NCBI GenBank assembly: GCA_024642605.1
Contig: JAHEAT010000057.1
Location: 1 to 5,607 of the forward strand
DNA: 5,607 nt
Origin: Microbacteriaceae bacterium
GTDB lineage: Bacteria; Actinomycetota; Actinomycetes; Actinomycetales; Microbacteriaceae
Direction: 5' to 3'
Made by a program: the position numbers and the translations under genes. Positions 4,299 to 5,607 of this stretch are shown in pieces. The notes under the pieces are model-generated. The model made no database searches. It was given only the letters and a program-made list of their open reading frames with translations, and had not been told where the DNA came from. How positions within the stretch are numbered: position 1 is the stretch's first letter; every line of letters starts with the position of its first letter.

Positions 4299-5607
4299 AT
4301 GCGCTTTTTGATTGCTGCTGCGCTATTGGTCGTGTCTCCAACAATGCTGTTGCTCGGAATTGCTCAGAAGACCGTTTGGGCACCCCCGGCCAGTGTTTCG
4401 ATGTCGGTCGAGTATGTTCCGAATAGCCCATTCACCGTTATTCCTCATTCAACCCTTGCGCTTCACTCCGGTCGACCAACCATTTATGTTTCGGGCAGTC
4501 CTACCGGCGCTTTCTTATCCAGCGGCCGCGAGGCTGATGTCACGGCGTTTGTCGGCAAGACCGGAGCAAGCTCGATTAAGTTGACTCCGAAGCAGAACGA
4601 GTTGACCTCGGAGCCGTCGATTGGTTCTGGGTCGGGCTTCTCGCCGCTCGGTCTTGACCTCTGGCGCGATCAAAGCACGGGTTCTGTGGATGCAAAACTG
4701 ACGACCAGCACAGCCCAGGATGCAGCTGTTTTGATCGCCTCGAATGGTTTCAAAATGGCTCCAAATAAAGTTCAGATCGTTTGGCCAATTTCGCACGACT
4801 GGTTGTGGACGAATCTTCTGCTGGTTGCTGGTCTAGCCCTAATGATTGCCGCAATAGTGATTTTCATTTGGCACTTTGGAGATTTGCGTCGCAAGCGCGG
4901 CCCACGCCGCCGACTCCCCAAGGCTCCAAGTGGCCCAAAGTACAAGGCTCGCCGTAAGGCCAAATTTGCTCCCACTCGCGGCCGTCGCGCGGCTAGACGC
5001 CGAATGTTTGGTCGAACTGCGATGGTCTTTCCCGCAACACTGGCGACCGTGGCGATCCTTAGCGGTTGCTCGGTCGGCCAACCACGCCTTTCAGCGTCTC
5101 CAACGCCGAGTGCAACTGCAGTGGAGGTTGCGCCACCGGTCGTCACTAACGCGCAGTTGAAACGCATCCTTGCCGATGTTGCCATCGAGGCTAAAGCGGC
5201 CGATGCTAGCAACGATAAAAAACTTCTCGCTCCGAGATTCACCGGTCCTGCATTGAACCTGAGGTCAGTTCACTATTACCTGCGCTCGAAGAGCAACACG
5301 ATTGCAGCACTGCCGGCAATTGTTGATAAGCCGCTTTCATTTAGCCTGCCGGCAGCATCGAGCACCTGGCCTCGCAGCATCATGGCGGTCACGGATGAGC
5401 CTGGCGACGCTGCGTTGCCGCAGTTGATAGTTCTCCAGCAGAAATCTCCTCGCGAAAACTATCAGGTTTGGTACACCGTTCGACTAATGCCTGGTGCAAA
5501 GATTCCGGCAGTGCCGGCGGCTGAAAACGGAGCCATCCCGGTTGATGCCAAGTCGCTGTTCCTGAAGGTTCCGCCACTGTCGTTGCCGGCCACCTATGGT
5601 GACCTAA
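4299..5607 (+). CDS. Membrane protein with internal basic loop and internal lipobox, unknown function (3' end beyond window)
   Basis: The frame is open from ATG 4299 to the window edge (436 codons, no stop). Residues 3-22 form a hydrophobic signal anchor. Residues 28-166 are a polar, probably external, beta-rich domain. Residues 170-192 form a second membrane helix. Residues 197-239 are extremely basic (21 Arg/Lys of 43, no acidic residue). Residues 241-256 form a third hydrophobic segment ending in the lipobox LSGC with C257, the only cysteine seen. A Ser/Thr/Pro-rich linker (263-280) and a second external domain follow, including RFTGPALNLRSVHYYLRS. It resembles a family I recall from Microbacteriaceae that databases often call glycosyltransferase, yet I see no nucleotide-sugar binding motif, DxD in context or GT fold, so that name is doubtful. 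The only Shine-Dalgarno-like match upstream is a weak GGA at 4290-4292. It is transcribed divergently from the DivIVA-like gene. Confidence 0.85.
   Translation, partial: MRFLIAAALLVVSPTMLLLGIAQKTVWAPPASVSMSVEYVPNSPFTVIPHSTLALHSGRPTIYVSGSPTGAFLSSGREADVTAFVGKTGASSIKLTPKQNELTSEPSIGSGSGFSPLGLDLWRDQSTGSVDAKLTTSTAQDAAVLIASNGFKMAPNKVQIVWPISHDWLWTNLLLVAGLALMIAAIVIFIWHFGDLRRKRGPRRRLPKAPSGPKYKARRKAKFAPTRGRRAARRRMFGRTAMVFPATLATVAILSGCSVGQPRLSASPTPSATAVEVAPPVVTNAQLKRILADVAIEAKAADASNDKKLLAPRFTGPALNLRSVHYYLRSKSNTIAALPAIVDKPLSFSLPAASSTWPRSIMAVTDEPGDAALPQLIVLQQKSPRENYQVWYTVRLMPGAKIPAVPAAENGAIPVDAKSLFLKVPPLSLPATYGDL

Noticed and set aside
4772..5242. 156-residue antisense open frame on the minus strand
   Set aside because: It is antisense to the basic loop, lipobox and linker of the plus-strand membrane protein, whose frame is continuous with clear domain structure; the antisense product is Arg/Ala-rich with no recognisable motif.
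1..5607. Mobile element, CRISPR, tRNA/rRNA or phage content
   Set aside because: I saw no direct repeat array, transposase or integrase motif, structural RNA consensus or abrupt change in gene style; the window reads as ordinary chromosomal core.

Overview
The window looks like chromosomal DNA from an actinobacterium of the family Microbacteriaceae. The base composition is balanced rather than the high GC usual for that family, which would fit a streamlined freshwater lineage such as the Luna group (Rhodoluna/Aquiluna). This assignment rests on recognising several proteins by their motifs and on the mix of ATG, GTG and TTG starts. It is inference, not a database match.

Layout. Bases 1-263 hold the 3' end of a DUF1524-type HNH nuclease gene. 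Bases 264-377 are intergenic: I see one weak hairpin (290-307) and no convincing promoter. Three tightly packed plus-strand genes follow: a membrane-anchored lytic transglycosylase (378-1046), a 100-residue Cys/His putative zinc protein (1046-1348) and an alpha/beta hydrolase (1345-2091). They are joined by TAATG and GTGA stop/start overlaps, so they are probably one translationally coupled unit. On the minus strand, a DivIVA-like coiled-coil protein (4221-3133) is followed after 29 bases by an AI-2E/PerM-family membrane protein (3103-2051). The 3' end of the latter overlaps the hydrolase gene by 41 bases. A 59-bp divergent intergenic region (4240-4298, measured from the outermost possible start of the DivIVA-like gene) carries an 18-bp inverted repeat. 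It separates this pair from a plus-strand gene (4299 to beyond the window end) for a membrane protein with an internal, very basic loop and an internal lipobox.

Taken together, much of the content is about the cell envelope: peptidoglycan cleavage, a DivIVA-like coiled coil that may sit at poles or septa, and two multi-segment membrane proteins. Nothing here looks like a defence system, mobile element, CRISPR array or RNA gene. The least understood items are the protein at 4299 onward, the small Cys/His protein at 1046, and the dyad between the divergent genes.
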